From contig JBDROF010000109.1 in assembly GCA_043810345.1 (NCBI GenBank), forward strand, positions 1 to 19,712: a stretch of 19,712 nucleotides of DNA. The letters run 5' to 3'. The stretch is from QYOJ01 sp043810345. GTDB lineage: Bacteria; Bacteroidota; Bacteroidia; Bacteroidales; FEN-979. Of this stretch, positions 1 to 8,608 are shown in pieces; positions within the stretch are counted from its first letter, which is position 1, and the number at the start of each line of letters is the position of its first letter. The notes below the pieces were generated by a model. It did no database searches. It was not told the origin of the DNA and saw only the letters and a program-made list of their open reading frames with translations. Made by a program: the position numbers and the translations under genes.

Positions 1-1
1 T

Positions 2-1699
2 GTGGATTGGGAGACCGTGGAGCGGATCGAAGCATTACGCGGTCCGGCTGCCGCGATTTACGGCGGGGGTTCCAACGCCGGGATCCTGAATATCATCACC
101 CAACGAGGGAATCCGGCTCCCATCGGGGGACGGCTCTATGCCACGGCAGGATCCAACGGGTTTGTCAAGGTGCTGGGCCAGGTTGACGGGGAACAGAAGC
201 AGTTCAACTACCGGGTCTCCTATTCCCATATCCGGGGCGATGGGTACCGGCAGCACAGCGCCTTCCGGGGGAATAACCTTTACCTTAGAGGGACCTGGAC
301 CCCGAATACAAAAGTCACCATTATCCCTATCATTAATTACGGGTACTATTTCACCCAGAATCCGGAAGGGTTGAACCTGTCGCAACTGGACGACCCCAAA
401 CAATGCAACCCCGATGCCATTCCCTGCAACGAATACCAGAAAACGGTTCGACTTACCAACGGAATGGTTGGAAGCATCAACCTGGGGCAACACCAGCAGA
501 TCCGGTTCAACGGACTGTTACGGATGGGAACCTACAAGGAGACCGGTTCCACGGCCGTTACCTACCGCGACATTGCCGCTCCGGGAGGATCGCTGCAATA
601 TACCCTGAGCCTGAGCAAAAACTGGTTTGCCAACCACCTGAGCGTGGGCGGGGACGTCCAGTGGCAAACCATCGGTGAATACAAGGTGGGAAATATAAAA
701 GACACCACCCGGACTGAATCCCGGGGAAGTATCCGCATGGATGTCATCGAGGACTCGGTGATGCTGGCCAACCAGCGCATCTTCCAGCAGGGTTTCGGGG
801 TGTTCCTCATGGACCGGATGGAGTTCGGGAAAAAACTGAACCTGATCCTCAGTCTCCGGTATGATAACATTGAGAACGAGCTGACCGATAAAATGAACCG
901 GACCGGCAAGCTTTCCGGGAAAGCCACCTTTGACAGGCTGACCGGAAGGGTTGGCCTCTCCTATGCGATTCATCCCGCGATCAATGTGTTTGCGAACTGG
1001 GGTCAGGGTTTTCTGCCTCCCTCCACCGAGGAGCTGATCAACAATCCCGTCTCCTATGGCGGTTTCAACCAGCAGCTGGTGCCGGCTACCTCCAGCGGGG
1101 AAGAGATCGGGCTGCGGGGTACCGTCTGGCAGCGGTTCTATTACGAACTGACCGCTTTCTACCTGAAGACCCGGGATGATTATTACCGGTACCGGGTGCC
1201 TGCCCGTCCCCTGGAAACCTTTTACGGAAACGCCGGGGCCAGTGACCGCTTCGGGGTGGAAACCTATGTTTCCGTTACACCGTGGGATCCGTTGAATATA
1301 AAGGTGGCTTATACTTTTAACCACTTTAACTACACCTCTCCTGACAGCATCAGCGGAAACTGGCTGCCCAATTGCCCCGAACACCAGCTCTATGCCCAGG
1401 TGGAATGGAATTTCCTGAGGCACTTTTCCGTGGTGGCTGCCACACAGTGGACCAGCCGGTGGTACATCTATACCGACGTGGTGCATAAAGATGTCTTCCA
1501 GAAAGGGTATAACCTGTACAACCTGCGCCTGGCTTACCACTGGAAAATCGGGTTGCTGAAGGGAGAGGTTTCACTTTACGGAAAAAACCTGTTCAACGAG
1601 TCCTATATCGCCTTCACTGAACCCGACCCGGATGGGAACTGTTATCAGCCGGGATCAGGAAGGGAGGTTTTTGTGACGCTGAAGCTGGGGCTTTATTGA
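2..1699 (+). CDS. TonB-dependent outer-membrane receptor, 3' part (start lies upstream of window)
   Basis: The frame is open from the first codon in the window and ends with TGA at 1697-1699. The first residues (VERIEALRGPAAAIYG, then NIITQRG) are the conserved end of a TonB receptor plug domain. The N-terminus, signal peptide, TonB box and first part of the plug are therefore outside the window; the GTG at base 2 is an internal codon, not a start. The rest, about 530 residues, has the alternating pattern of a 22-strand beta-barrel, with aromatic residues near the C-terminus (GREVFVTLKLGLY). Such receptors import iron chelates, vitamin B12 or other large ligands across the outer membrane using TonB-ExbBD energy. 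A Cys pair (QCNPDAIPC, about residues 134-141 of the visible part) probably forms an extracellular-loop disulfide. The barrel looks more like the siderophore/metal-chelate type than SusC, since no SusD partner is visible downstream. The substrate cannot be read from sequence. Confidence 0.93.
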   Translation: MDWETVERIEALRGPAAAIYGGGSNAGILNIITQRGNPAPIGGRLYATAGSNGFVKVLGQVDGEQKQFNYRVSYSHIRGDGYRQHSAFRGNNLYLRGTWTPNTKVTIIPIINYGYYFTQNPEGLNLSQLDDPKQCNPDAIPCNEYQKTVRLTNGMVGSINLGQHQQIRFNGLLRMGTYKETGSTAVTYRDIAAPGGSLQYTLSLSKNWFANHLSVGGDVQWQTIGEYKVGNIKDTTRTESRGSIRMDVIEDSVMLANQRIFQQGFGVFLMDRMEFGKKLNLILSLRYDNIENELTDKMNRTGKLSGKATFDRLTGRVGLSYAIHPAINVFANWGQGFLPPSTEELINNPVSYGGFNQQLVPATSSGEEIGLRGTVWQRFYYELTAFYLKTRDDYYRYRVPARPLETFYGNAGASDRFGVETYVSVTPWDPLNIKVAYTFNHFNYTSPDSISGNWLPNCPEHQLYAQVEWNFLRHFSVVAATQWTSRWYIYTDVVHKDVFQKGYNLYNLRLAYHWKIGLLKGEVSLYGKNLFNESYIAFTEPDPDGNCYQPGSGREVFVTLKLGLY

Positions 1700-2611
1700 T
1701 TACAGAAAAAAGAGTGCTACTCCTCCAACAGCGATAATTGCGCCGACAATTTCTTTGACCGTTATTTTCTCCCTGAAGAGGACCACTGATGGCGCGATGA
1801 TCAGCACCGGGACGATCGCCATCAGGGTGGCGGCAACGCCAACAGAAGTATATTTCACGGCGATCAGGGAGAAAGAGACCCCCAGGAAGGGGCCGAAAAA
1901 GGCACCTATCGATAGTTGGATCATCGGTTTCCGGAAGGTGAGTGCCAGGACAACATCCCGCCAGCGTCTCAGGAGGGTAAAGATCACACCGAATCCAAAG
2001 ATACCGGCAAGGATCCGGATCTGGGAAGCCGCAAAAGCATCGAACTCCTGCATCCCGAATTTGCTTAGAACCAATCCCGTTCCCTGGCCAATCGCCCCTC
2101 CCAACGCGAGCAGGACGCCAATCACGGGAAACCCGATCTTAACACGGCGAAACATCCCTTGTTGACTGGATCGTTCCGCTTTTTTAAAGATGACCAGGGT
2201 AATACCGGCCAGGGTTATCGCCATCCCGAGCCAGTTTTGGAGTGTCAGTACTTCACCGAGAATGATCCAGCTGATCAGGGCTGTGATCGGGGGTGTCAGC
2301 GCCATAATCAGCATGGAAATGCGTGCCCCGATCAATACAAATGCCTGGAAGAGGCACAGGTCGCCGAAAACAAAGCCAACCAGTCCGGAGATAAAAAGGT
2401 AGAACCAGGCTTCTGCAGTTGCATCCACCGGAAAAAAGGACCCCCTGTAGATGAGTGTAAAGAGGCTTAACAGGACAAACCCTGCAATGAGGCGAAGAAG
2501 ATTCAGCACGAGGCTTCCTAGTTTTCGTCCTGCAGCTTCAAATGCGAGTGCGGTGGCTGTCCAGAAGATGGCCGTCATTAACGCAGCTATTTCGCCCCAG
2601 TGTGGATACAA
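1700..2611 (-). CDS. EamA/DMT-superfamily permease
   Basis: This 303-residue, very hydrophobic protein has the two-fold EamA (DUF6) architecture: about five membrane helices in residues 1-140 and five more in 155-303, separated by a short basic loop (FKKAERSSQQ). Each half carries the family's typical late helix (LGEVLTLQNWLGMAITLAGITLV in part, and FREKITVKEIVGAIIAVGG in part). Members export or exchange amino acids, nucleosides or other small metabolites across the inner membrane; the substrate is not predictable here. The first codon is TTG at 2611-2609. It is kept because the GEIAAL segment before the first in-frame ATG (codon 12) looks like the conserved N-terminus of the family. The gene begins 25 bases after the envC-like stop on the same strand, so it may be read as the last gene of that operon. 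Its stop codon abuts the stop of the convergent receptor gene with no base between. Confidence 0.88.
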   Translation of the reverse strand: MYPHWGEIAALMTAIFWTATALAFEAAGRKLGSLVLNLLRLIAGFVLLSLFTLIYRGSFFPVDATAEAWFYLFISGLVGFVFGDLCLFQAFVLIGARISMLIMALTPPITALISWIILGEVLTLQNWLGMAITLAGITLVIFKKAERSSQQGMFRRVKIGFPVIGVLLALGGAIGQGTGLVLSKFGMQEFDAFAASQIRILAGIFGFGVIFTLLRRWRDVVLALTFRKPMIQLSIGAFFGPFLGVSFSLIAVKYTSVGVAATLMAIVPVLIIAPSVVLFREKITVKEIVGAIIAVGGVALFFL

Positions 2612-2636
2612 CTCTTTGGTGTGTGTTCGTACCTTA

Positions 2637-3857
2637 TTACCTCAGCCAGTCTTGCGGGTTCATAATGGTTTTGGCGTACCAAACCTGAAAGTTCAGCTCC
2701 GATTTTCCTTCATCCCTGTCGTAGTGTGCTCTTCCGATCACCTGTCCCGTTACCACAGTCTGGCCGCTTGAGACCGACACTTCATCCAGGTTGGAATAGA
2801 CGGTAAGGTAATCTCCATGACGTAACATCACTACCTTGTTCAGGTTTGGGATAGTCAGAACCTTGCTAACCATCCCATTGAAAACAGCTTTGACGGGGGC
2901 GCTCTGACTGACCATGATGTCGATCCCGTTATTATTGATCTTTACATATTTCAGAACCGGATGTGCGTGCTCCCCAAACGTGGATGTGACCACTCCCTGG
3001 TCAGTAGGCCAGGGGAGTCGTCCTTTGTTGGCAGCGAAAGAGGAAGAGAGTCGCATCTCTGCAGCTTTGACACTGGCATCCCTGGTTACATCTGCTGCAC
3101 GTGCACGTGCCTCTTCGGCTAAAATACGTTCGATTTCTGCCTGAAGCTTCTGTAACGCCTTTTGTTTTGCCCGCAGGGTGGCAAGAAGCTGTTTCTCTTT
3201 TCTGGAAAGCTCCTGAACGGTTCTGTCTTTTTGTTGCTTCTCTCTGTCCAGTTTCGATTTTTCTCCCGCCTCTGATTCAGCCAGCTTTAACTTTTCAACC
3301 CTGGCACCTTCAAGCGTCTGCATCTGTTTGCTCAGGGCAATCTGCGCTTCCCGGATACGCTCAGCCTGCTTGCGCCGGTAAGAGGTATATTGCTGATAAT
3401 AGTTGAGCCGTTGATAAGCCTGGTTGAAATCCTTTGCCGAAAAAATAAAGAGCAGCCTGTTCTGGGCTTTTGAGATCTTGTGGGCATAATATATCATACG
3501 CGCATACTCATCTTTCAAAGCTTTGAGTTCACGTGACCGTTTGGCAATCAGATTCTGATCCTCCCGGATCTTTCGATCCACCTCTCCAATCTCCTGGCTA
3601 ATCGTATTGATCAATGCTTCACGCTTCTTGATCTGACTGTTGAGGAGTTGCAGATCATGTACCGAAGTCTCCTTGCTCTTCTTGGTCTGATCCAATAACT
3701 TGGAGGTATACTCAATCTCACTCTCCAGTTTCTGGCGGTTCTGATTTAGCTCTTCTTTGGTGATTTGTCCGGATGTTACCAAAGAAAAGCTCAGAAAAAG
3801 CGTCGCAAGTGACCCCATCATCAGGCGGACAGGATATATTGCCAGCTGGTGCTTCAT
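2637..3857 (-). CDS. EnvC-like murein hydrolase activator (coiled coil plus degenerate LytM/M23 domain)
   Basis: The 406-residue protein starts with a signal peptide (hydrophobic core SLATLFLSFSLV, likely cut near TSG-QI). A long charged coiled coil follows from about residue 33 to 265, rich in K, E, Q and R, then a LytM/peptidase M23 domain from about 279 to the end. The metal site is broken. Where M23 enzymes have HxxxD, the protein has N310-GI-D313, and where they have the HxH pair near the C-terminus it has E387-L-N389. This is the state of EnvC and related divisome factors, which activate amidases that split septal peptidoglycan instead of cutting it themselves; that role is inferred from the family. 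The ATG overlaps the stop of the upstream DUF4292 gene by four bases (ATGA), implying translational coupling. It acts in the periplasm. Confidence 0.9.
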   Translation of the reverse strand: MKHQLAIYPVRLMMGSLATLFLSFSLVTSGQITKEELNQNRQKLESEIEYTSKLLDQTKKSKETSVHDLQLLNSQIKKREALINTISQEIGEVDRKIREDQNLIAKRSRELKALKDEYARMIYYAHKISKAQNRLLFIFSAKDFNQAYQRLNYYQQYTSYRRKQAERIREAQIALSKQMQTLEGARVEKLKLAESEAGEKSKLDREKQQKDRTVQELSRKEKQLLATLRAKQKALQKLQAEIERILAEEARARAADVTRDASVKAAEMRLSSSFAANKGRLPWPTDQGVVTSTFGEHAHPVLKYVKINNNGIDIMVSQSAPVKAVFNGMVSKVLTIPNLNKVVMLRHGDYLTVYSNLDEVSVSSGQTVVTGQVIGRAHYDRDEGKSELNFQVWYAKTIMNPQDWLR

Positions 3858-4684
3858 GGCCGGATCCGTGTAAATGAGGACGGGATTGTAAACGGAAATG
3901 TCATCGGTTCATTAATGTCTATTCTGGAAAACACCACATCTACAAAGATTTTATTCCCTGCGGAGATCTGGTAGGTCATCTCCCGTGGGAAAAGCTGACG
4001 TCCAATGGCCTCAAACGAAGAGTAGGTGGCATCGAGCTTAATGTTATCTTTCCGGATCTCCTTTACGTCTGCGCGGGTGATCTTGAAGGTCTCAGGATCG
4101 AGCCAAATATTCTGGATTAAGACGTTTAATTCATCTTGATGCTTCCGGATGTATTTTTTCAATTTCTGACGGGCAGTAGCCGTTAGTTTGTATTTGTTCC
4201 TGTCGATGGTCGCTTTGAATTTTCCTTCTTCGTAGAAAGAGATATCATTGCCAATCAGAAAGGATTGGAGGATGTCGTATTCAATATTGGCATTCAGGAA
4301 TTTGTTCAGATCGTACCAGTCCCCTATCAGATAAGTGTTATTGATTCGGTTGATATATTTGATCGAATCCTGGGTAATCATCAGTCGCATTCCTTCAAGT
4401 CCCATCACCCTAAGAGAGAGCCATATCAGGGTATCTTTTTGGATGCGGATCTGCCCTGAGAAAGCGTATTTCTGATTCCCATTCCGGTAATCGGCTGAAA
4501 AGCGGGCATTGAACCAGGTAAATTGTAATTCACGCTCCTTCAGTTTTGCAAACAAGTATTCCGGGCCCTCTTCCTTAATCGGTTTTCTGATAATACTGCG
4601 CTGTGTTTTACACGAAGAAAAGAGAAGAGTTCCGGCCAGGCCAATCAGGAATAAATTGAAAATAACTGACTTCTGGTGACTCAT
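3854..4684 (-). CDS. DUF4292 family outer-membrane lipoprotein
   Basis: The predicted protein has 276 residues if started at the ATG at 4684-4682, which overlaps the TAA stop of the TPR gene as TAATG. A start four codons earlier (4696) would overlap the upstream gene by 13 bases and add only MDRI. The N-terminus is a lipoprotein signal: a hydrophobic run then a lipobox LFSSC with the modified Cys at residue 25. The mature part has the DUF4292 features, including a region like LolB/LppX lipid-carrier proteins (KYAFSGQIRIQKDTLIWLSL, DSIKYINRINNTYLIGD) and a C-terminal half with repeated beta strands ending in PFTIPSSFTRIRP. Its biochemical role is not established. The placement between a secreted TPR protein and an EnvC-like factor, with overlaps on both sides, suggests a shared envelope-assembly task. 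Confidence 0.87.
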   Translation of the reverse strand: MSHQKSVIFNLFLIGLAGTLLFSSCKTQRSIIRKPIKEEGPEYLFAKLKERELQFTWFNARFSADYRNGNQKYAFSGQIRIQKDTLIWLSLRVMGLEGMRLMITQDSIKYINRINNTYLIGDWYDLNKFLNANIEYDILQSFLIGNDISFYEEGKFKATIDRNKYKLTATARQKLKKYIRKHQDELNVLIQNIWLDPETFKITRADVKEIRKDNIKLDATYSSFEAIGRQLFPREMTYQISAGNKIFVDVVFSRIDINEPMTFPFTIPSSFTRIRP

Positions 4685-6420
4685 TATTCGATCCATTTCT
4701 TTTGGGTGATCTTCTCCTGCAGAAGTTCCGATCCATCTCCTTTCTCCGATGCCTTCTTCCAGTATTCGATTGCCTCCTCCTTTCTCCCAAGGTGATACAG
4801 CACATCACCGTAATGTTCCAACACTTCCCCAGAGGCATGTTTCCGGTCTTCGAGGGATTTTCCAATCCATTCAAGGGCCTGGTCAAACTGACCAAGTTTA
4901 AACAGGATCCAACCATACGTGTCCTGGAAAGAGGAGTTATCGGGTTCGATATTCAGGGCTCGCTTCGACATCTGTTCGGCTTTGGTCAGCTCCGTTTCGC
5001 GGAGAGCAAGGTAGTAGCTGTAATTATTCAGAACATACGGATTATTATCTTTGATCTGCAAAGACTTTTCGTAAGCTTTGTCCGATTCTGTAGCCTGATC
5101 GAGGGCATGGTAGGTATCCCCCAGGTACATGTAGTACTGAGCCAGGAGTTCGTTGTTGTTGGCCACCATGGTGATTCCCCTCTTGAGTAGTTTCTCTGTC
5201 TCCGGATAATTTTTACGCTGAAGCTCGGCCAGGGCTGTGAACAAATAGATCACGGGTTGCTCGGGATAGAGCTCGATGGCACGATGACCGTACCTGCTAA
5301 GGTGTTCGTAATCGCTTATCAGAAGATCCATCCGCAGCAACTCTTCCCACACGATATATCTGCTGCTGTCGAGGGCAATGACTTGCAGAAAGGCATCCCG
5401 GGCTCCCTCATACTGTTGGTCCTGGGAGAGAAGATCTCCATGGATCGAGTAAACCTTGGGATCTTCGGGATGCGTGAGGATCAATAGTTCCGTTAACGCG
5501 AATGCCTCCTCTTTCAGGTCGGATACGATCTCATTGATGGTATAGAATGACAAGAGGATGTTGATCTTTGTATCCACATCCAGGTTTGGATTCCCAAATC
5601 CCAGTTGCAACTCTTCAAACGCCTTGTTCCGATTTCCCGTTTTCCGGTAATAATCGGCAAGGGTCATGTGGATATACGCGTTATCGGGGTCAATCTCAAG
5701 TACTTTATGGTATAATTCCAGCGCTTTCTCCTTTTTCTCTCTCGACATATAATACTCGGCCAGGATGCTGTAATAACGACTATCGTCGGGATAGGCGTCC
5801 ATCAGTGTTCGCAGTTCTGCTTCAGCATTCTGGTATTCCTTTAGATGGAGGTAGATCTTGTGCTTCTGAAGAGATATCTCTTCAGAAATCCCGAGACGCT
5901 TTTCAATCATGTCATAGATCTTGATCGCCTGCTGGTATTTTCCCAGCCCCATATACAGCGATGCCAACTGATAATAGTGATCCAGGTTATCGGGATTTGT
6001 AGCTACAATATCTTCGTAAATCTTCAACGCCTGATCATAATCCTGGGTAAGCTGGCAGGTTTCTGCAAGAAAAAGCTGGTACCAGATGTTCTTATTATTC
6101 AGCTCGTAAGCCTTTTCAGCAATCATTTTGGCTTCCGGATACGACTTGCGCCCGGCCAGGATCTTTGCGAGTTCATAATAAGCCACCGGATCCGTTGGGT
6201 ACCTGTCAATATATTTCCGGAGCAATCCTTCTGCATCCTTCTCATTGCCGGTGATCAACAGTTTCTTGGCATCGATCAGTGCCGAAGGATTGCTGGTGTG
6301 TTTCTCTTTCTGTTGCCGGTCCATCTCCTCTTCGAGCTGGGCCAGCACAGGAGAAACCGCTAACCATCCCACCAGGAAGAAAAGAAGTAACGTATATTTT
6401 GTTAGTTGGAATTTGATCAT
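4684..6420 (-). CDS. Secreted tetratricopeptide-repeat protein
   Basis: This 578-residue protein has an N-terminal signal peptide (LLLFFLVGWLAVSPVLA-Q, with cleavage likely after residue 27). The rest is almost entirely TPR repeats, roughly from residue 46 to 570. Clear units include GNEKDAEGLLRKYIDRYPTD, DYDQALKIYEDIVATNPDN, KEKALELYHKVLEIDPDN, ATESDKAYEKSLQIKDNN and GQFDQALEWIGKSL. TPR arrays are helical scaffolds for protein-protein contacts; there is no catalytic domain. With a signal peptide and no lipobox, the protein is expected to be periplasmic. It begins 12 bases after dut and is translationally coupled to the DUF4292 gene, so it may form a complex with that lipoprotein and the EnvC-like factor (inference from gene order). 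A perfect 24-base palindrome lies within it at 5864-5887. Confidence 0.9.
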   Translation of the reverse strand: MIKFQLTKYTLLLFFLVGWLAVSPVLAQLEEEMDRQQKEKHTSNPSALIDAKKLLITGNEKDAEGLLRKYIDRYPTDPVAYYELAKILAGRKSYPEAKMIAEKAYELNNKNIWYQLFLAETCQLTQDYDQALKIYEDIVATNPDNLDHYYQLASLYMGLGKYQQAIKIYDMIEKRLGISEEISLQKHKIYLHLKEYQNAEAELRTLMDAYPDDSRYYSILAEYYMSREKKEKALELYHKVLEIDPDNAYIHMTLADYYRKTGNRNKAFEELQLGFGNPNLDVDTKINILLSFYTINEIVSDLKEEAFALTELLILTHPEDPKVYSIHGDLLSQDQQYEGARDAFLQVIALDSSRYIVWEELLRMDLLISDYEHLSRYGHRAIELYPEQPVIYLFTALAELQRKNYPETEKLLKRGITMVANNNELLAQYYMYLGDTYHALDQATESDKAYEKSLQIKDNNPYVLNNYSYYLALRETELTKAEQMSKRALNIEPDNSSFQDTYGWILFKLGQFDQALEWIGKSLEDRKHASGEVLEHYGDVLYHLGRKEEAIEYWKKASEKGDGSELLQEKITQKKWIE

Positions 6421-6432
6421 TGGTCCATTCTT

Positions 6433-6867
6433 TTAGCTTGTCCCTGTGTGACCGAATCCTCCGGCTCCACGAACCGATTCCATCAATTCGTCAACCTCAA
6501 CCCATTCCGCTTTGGCATGAGCGGAGATGATCATCTGTGCAATTCTCTCTCCGTCCTTTACAATATACTCCTCGGAAGAGAGATTGATCAGGATCACCTT
6601 TACCTCTCCCCGGTAGTCTGCATCGATGGTACCCGGCGTATTCAATACCGTAACTCCTTTTTTAATGGCCAGGCCGCTCCGTGGACGTACCTGGGCCTCG
6701 TACCCTGCCGGAAGTTCCATAAAAAGACCGGTGGGTACCAGGGCTCGTTCGAGAGGTTTCATGACGATGTCTTTCATCAGAAACGCACGCAGGTCCAATC
6801 CTGCTGAAGTGGTTGTCTCGTATGCCGGTAGCGGATGATGGGATTTGTTGACGACCTTAACCTTCAT
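6433..6867 (-). CDS. dut: dUTP diphosphatase (dUTPase)
   Basis: This 144-residue trimeric-type dUTPase hydrolyses dUTP to dUMP and pyrophosphate, keeping uracil out of DNA and feeding dTMP synthesis. All five family motifs are present: motif 1 SAGLDLRAF near the N-terminus, motif 2 PRSGLAIKKG, motif 3 NTPGTIDADYRGEVKV with the catalytic Asp in GTID, motif 4 GERIAQMII, and motif 5 RGAGGFGHTGTS, the flexible C-terminal arm that closes over the base. Length is normal for the family. It sits 42 bases after the flippase gene and 12 bases before the TPR gene, so it is probably co-transcribed with the envelope cluster although it works in cytoplasmic nucleotide metabolism. Confidence 0.97.
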   Translation of the reverse strand: MKVKVVNKSHHPLPAYETTTSAGLDLRAFLMKDIVMKPLERALVPTGLFMELPAGYEAQVRPRSGLAIKKGVTVLNTPGTIDADYRGEVKVILINLSSEEYIVKDGERIAQMIISAHAKAEWVEVDELMESVRGAGGFGHTGTS

Positions 6868-6909
6868 AATCAGTTGAAAAGGGCAAAGTTAAAAAAAAGC
6901 TGGATGACT

Positions 6910-8433
6910 CTACCCGGTTTTTCGGCGGATGGAAAGCCACAGCGACACCATATCTTTTCTTTCCACAAACGCAATAATAGCAAGGAAAAGTATAAAAAGA
7001 GAGGTGTTTATAAGTATCCCGGAAAGGGTGTTCTCAACGGCAAGAATCCTGCTGACAATATAAACAGAGGCTGCCAGGAGTGGAAAGCCAATCACCTTCC
7101 GTAGATTATACCGGATGGGATAATATTTCTGACCAATCAGGTAGCCAAGTAACATCATGGTGGCGTAACAGAAAAAGGTGGCCCAGGCTGAGCCAAGGTA
7201 GCCATAAATCAGATGGTCGGGAGAACGGGGGATCCAGTAAATGTTGAGGCCCACGGAAACAATGGCACCCGCAATGGTGATCAGTGCACCCCACATGGTC
7301 TTTCCTGTTAACTTGTACCAGATGGATATGTTGAAATAGATTCCCAGGAAGAGTTTCGCCATCATCAGAATGGGAATCACGTTTCGTGCACTGCGGAAGT
7401 CTGCCCCGATGAAATAGATAAACACATAATCCAGGTATAACATGGTGACCAGGAAGATCAGCGAGACGGAGATAACAAAGTAATCCATGACCCGGGCATA
7501 GACCTCCTTTGCATCTTTGTTCTTCATCTGGGCAAAGAAAAAGGGCTCTGCTGCAAAACGGTAAGCCTGAATAAACAAGACCATCAGGACAGCGATCTTG
7601 TAGCAGGCACTATAAATACCTACCTGATCCTCCGCAATATCGGAAGGTAAGAGGTAGCGAAGCAGGAGCCTGTCGAACGTTTCATTGACAATCCCTGCCA
7701 TCCCGGCAATGAGCAACGGGAGCGCATAGATTAGCATTCGTTGCCAGAGAACAGGATCAAAAGCCCATTTAATTCGCAGTACCTGAGGTAATAGCATTAC
7801 CAGGGTGACCAGGCTGGCGATCAGGTTAGAAATGAAGATATACTCTATGGTCCAATCCGGGCGATAAAAGAGATCGATCAACTGACCTCCGAATGATTCC
7901 CCATGATGCTTGTAGATCCAGGGACATAACAAGAGGAAGAAAAGGTTAAGGAATACGTTGGAAAGGATACTCACCGATTTGACCAGAGCGAATCTTCCCG
8001 GACGGTTGTCGGCCCTCAGTTTGGCAAACGGAATTGCGGCAATGGCATCCAGAGCCAGAATCCAGGCAAACCAGATGATGAATACCGGGTATTGGGAGTA
8101 ATCGATCCAGGTGGCGATGGTTGACGGAAAGAGGTTGGTCAGGATCAGAAAAAGTCCACTGCTTACCAGGATGGAAGTCAGGCCGGTACTGAAAACCATC
8201 TTTCTGTCGGGATGGGTTTCGCTGAAACGAAAGAAAGCCGTTTCCATTCCGTAAGTGAGGATGACCATCAGCAACGCCGAATAGGAGTAAAAGACATTGA
8301 CCACACCATATTCTGCCGGGGTCAGGATCCCGTAAGTATAGAGCGGAACCAAGAGGTAGTTGAGGAACCGGGTAAGGATGCTCGGGATGCCATAGATGGC
8401 TGTTTGTCCGGCCAGGCGTTTGATGGGGTTCAT
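6910..8433 (-). CDS. Wzx/MATE-like polysaccharide flippase family membrane protein
   Basis: The protein has 507 residues with about 14 predicted membrane helices and the N-terminal signature of the polysaccharide biosynthesis/export family (IKRLAGQTAIYGIPSILTRFLNYLLVP in part, then TPAEYGVVNVFYSY). Family members flip lipid-linked glycans such as O-antigen or capsule repeat units, or lipid II-like substrates, across the inner membrane. No glycosyltransferase or polymerase genes are nearby, so it is not part of a capsule locus here and its substrate is open. It is the first gene of the minus-strand run. The ATG at 8433 is only about six bases from a TAnnTTTG box, so the message may be almost leaderless. 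Confidence 0.88.
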   Translation of the reverse strand: MNPIKRLAGQTAIYGIPSILTRFLNYLLVPLYTYGILTPAEYGVVNVFYSYSALLMVILTYGMETAFFRFSETHPDRKMVFSTGLTSILVSSGLFLILTNLFPSTIATWIDYSQYPVFIIWFAWILALDAIAAIPFAKLRADNRPGRFALVKSVSILSNVFLNLFFLLLCPWIYKHHGESFGGQLIDLFYRPDWTIEYIFISNLIASLVTLVMLLPQVLRIKWAFDPVLWQRMLIYALPLLIAGMAGIVNETFDRLLLRYLLPSDIAEDQVGIYSACYKIAVLMVLFIQAYRFAAEPFFFAQMKNKDAKEVYARVMDYFVISVSLIFLVTMLYLDYVFIYFIGADFRSARNVIPILMMAKLFLGIYFNISIWYKLTGKTMWGALITIAGAIVSVGLNIYWIPRSPDHLIYGYLGSAWATFFCYATMMLLGYLIGQKYYPIRYNLRKVIGFPLLAASVYIVSRILAVENTLSGILINTSLFILFLAIIAFVERKDMVSLWLSIRRKTG

Positions 8434-8438
8434 ACTGA

Positions 8439-8446
8439 CAAATGTA
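8439..8446 (-). promoter_or_regulatory. Possible -7 promoter box of the flippase-dut-TPR operon
   Basis: On the minus strand this reads TACATTTG, an exact match to the Bacteroidota -7 consensus TAnnTTTG. It ends six bases before the flippase ATG, so transcription would begin almost at the start codon. No clear -33 TTTG was found at the right distance, so the call rests on one short box. Confidence 0.3.
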
Positions 8447-8482
8447 ACGAAACTATTGCGTTTTTATGATAACTAAAAAACC

Positions 8483-8560
8483 GAACACAGATTACACAGA
8501 TGCCTTCGGCAACACGGATTACCACAGATTAAATCTGCGAAAATCAGTCTCAATCTGTGT
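8483..8560. repeat. Intergenic repeat-like segment built from ACACAGATT / AATCTGTGT units
   Basis: The 175-base gap between the flippase and rnhA genes contains degenerate copies of a short unit: ACACAGATT (8485-8493) followed at once by ACACAGAT, then ACACGGATT, CACAGATT, and finally AATCTGTGT in inverse orientation (8552-8560). An inner inverted repeat CAGATT-A-AATCTG spans 8525-8537, and a small hairpin TGCC-TTC-GGCA spans 8501-8511. The sequence resembles dispersed non-coding repeats I recall from Bacteroidota genomes, but copy number cannot be tested from one window. Confidence 0.5.
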
Positions 8561-8583
8561 CAGCAGCGTTCCATATTTAATAG

Positions 8584-8591
8584 TATTTTTG
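8584..8591 (+). promoter_or_regulatory. Possible -7 promoter box of the RNase H gene
   Basis: TATTTTTG matches the Bacteroidota consensus TAnnTTTG exactly and lies 17 bases before the RNase H start codon, just downstream of the repeat-like segment. No good -33 TTTG is visible about 20 bases upstream, so support is partial. Confidence 0.38.
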
Positions 8592-8608
8592 ATTAGAATT
8601 TAACGCTG

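Noticed and set aside
518..1540. Long minus-strand open frame (340 codons) inside the TonB receptor gene
   Set aside because: It is the antisense shadow of a clear beta-barrel gene in GC-rich DNA; its translation is low-complexity (P, G, H, V) with no recognisable domain.
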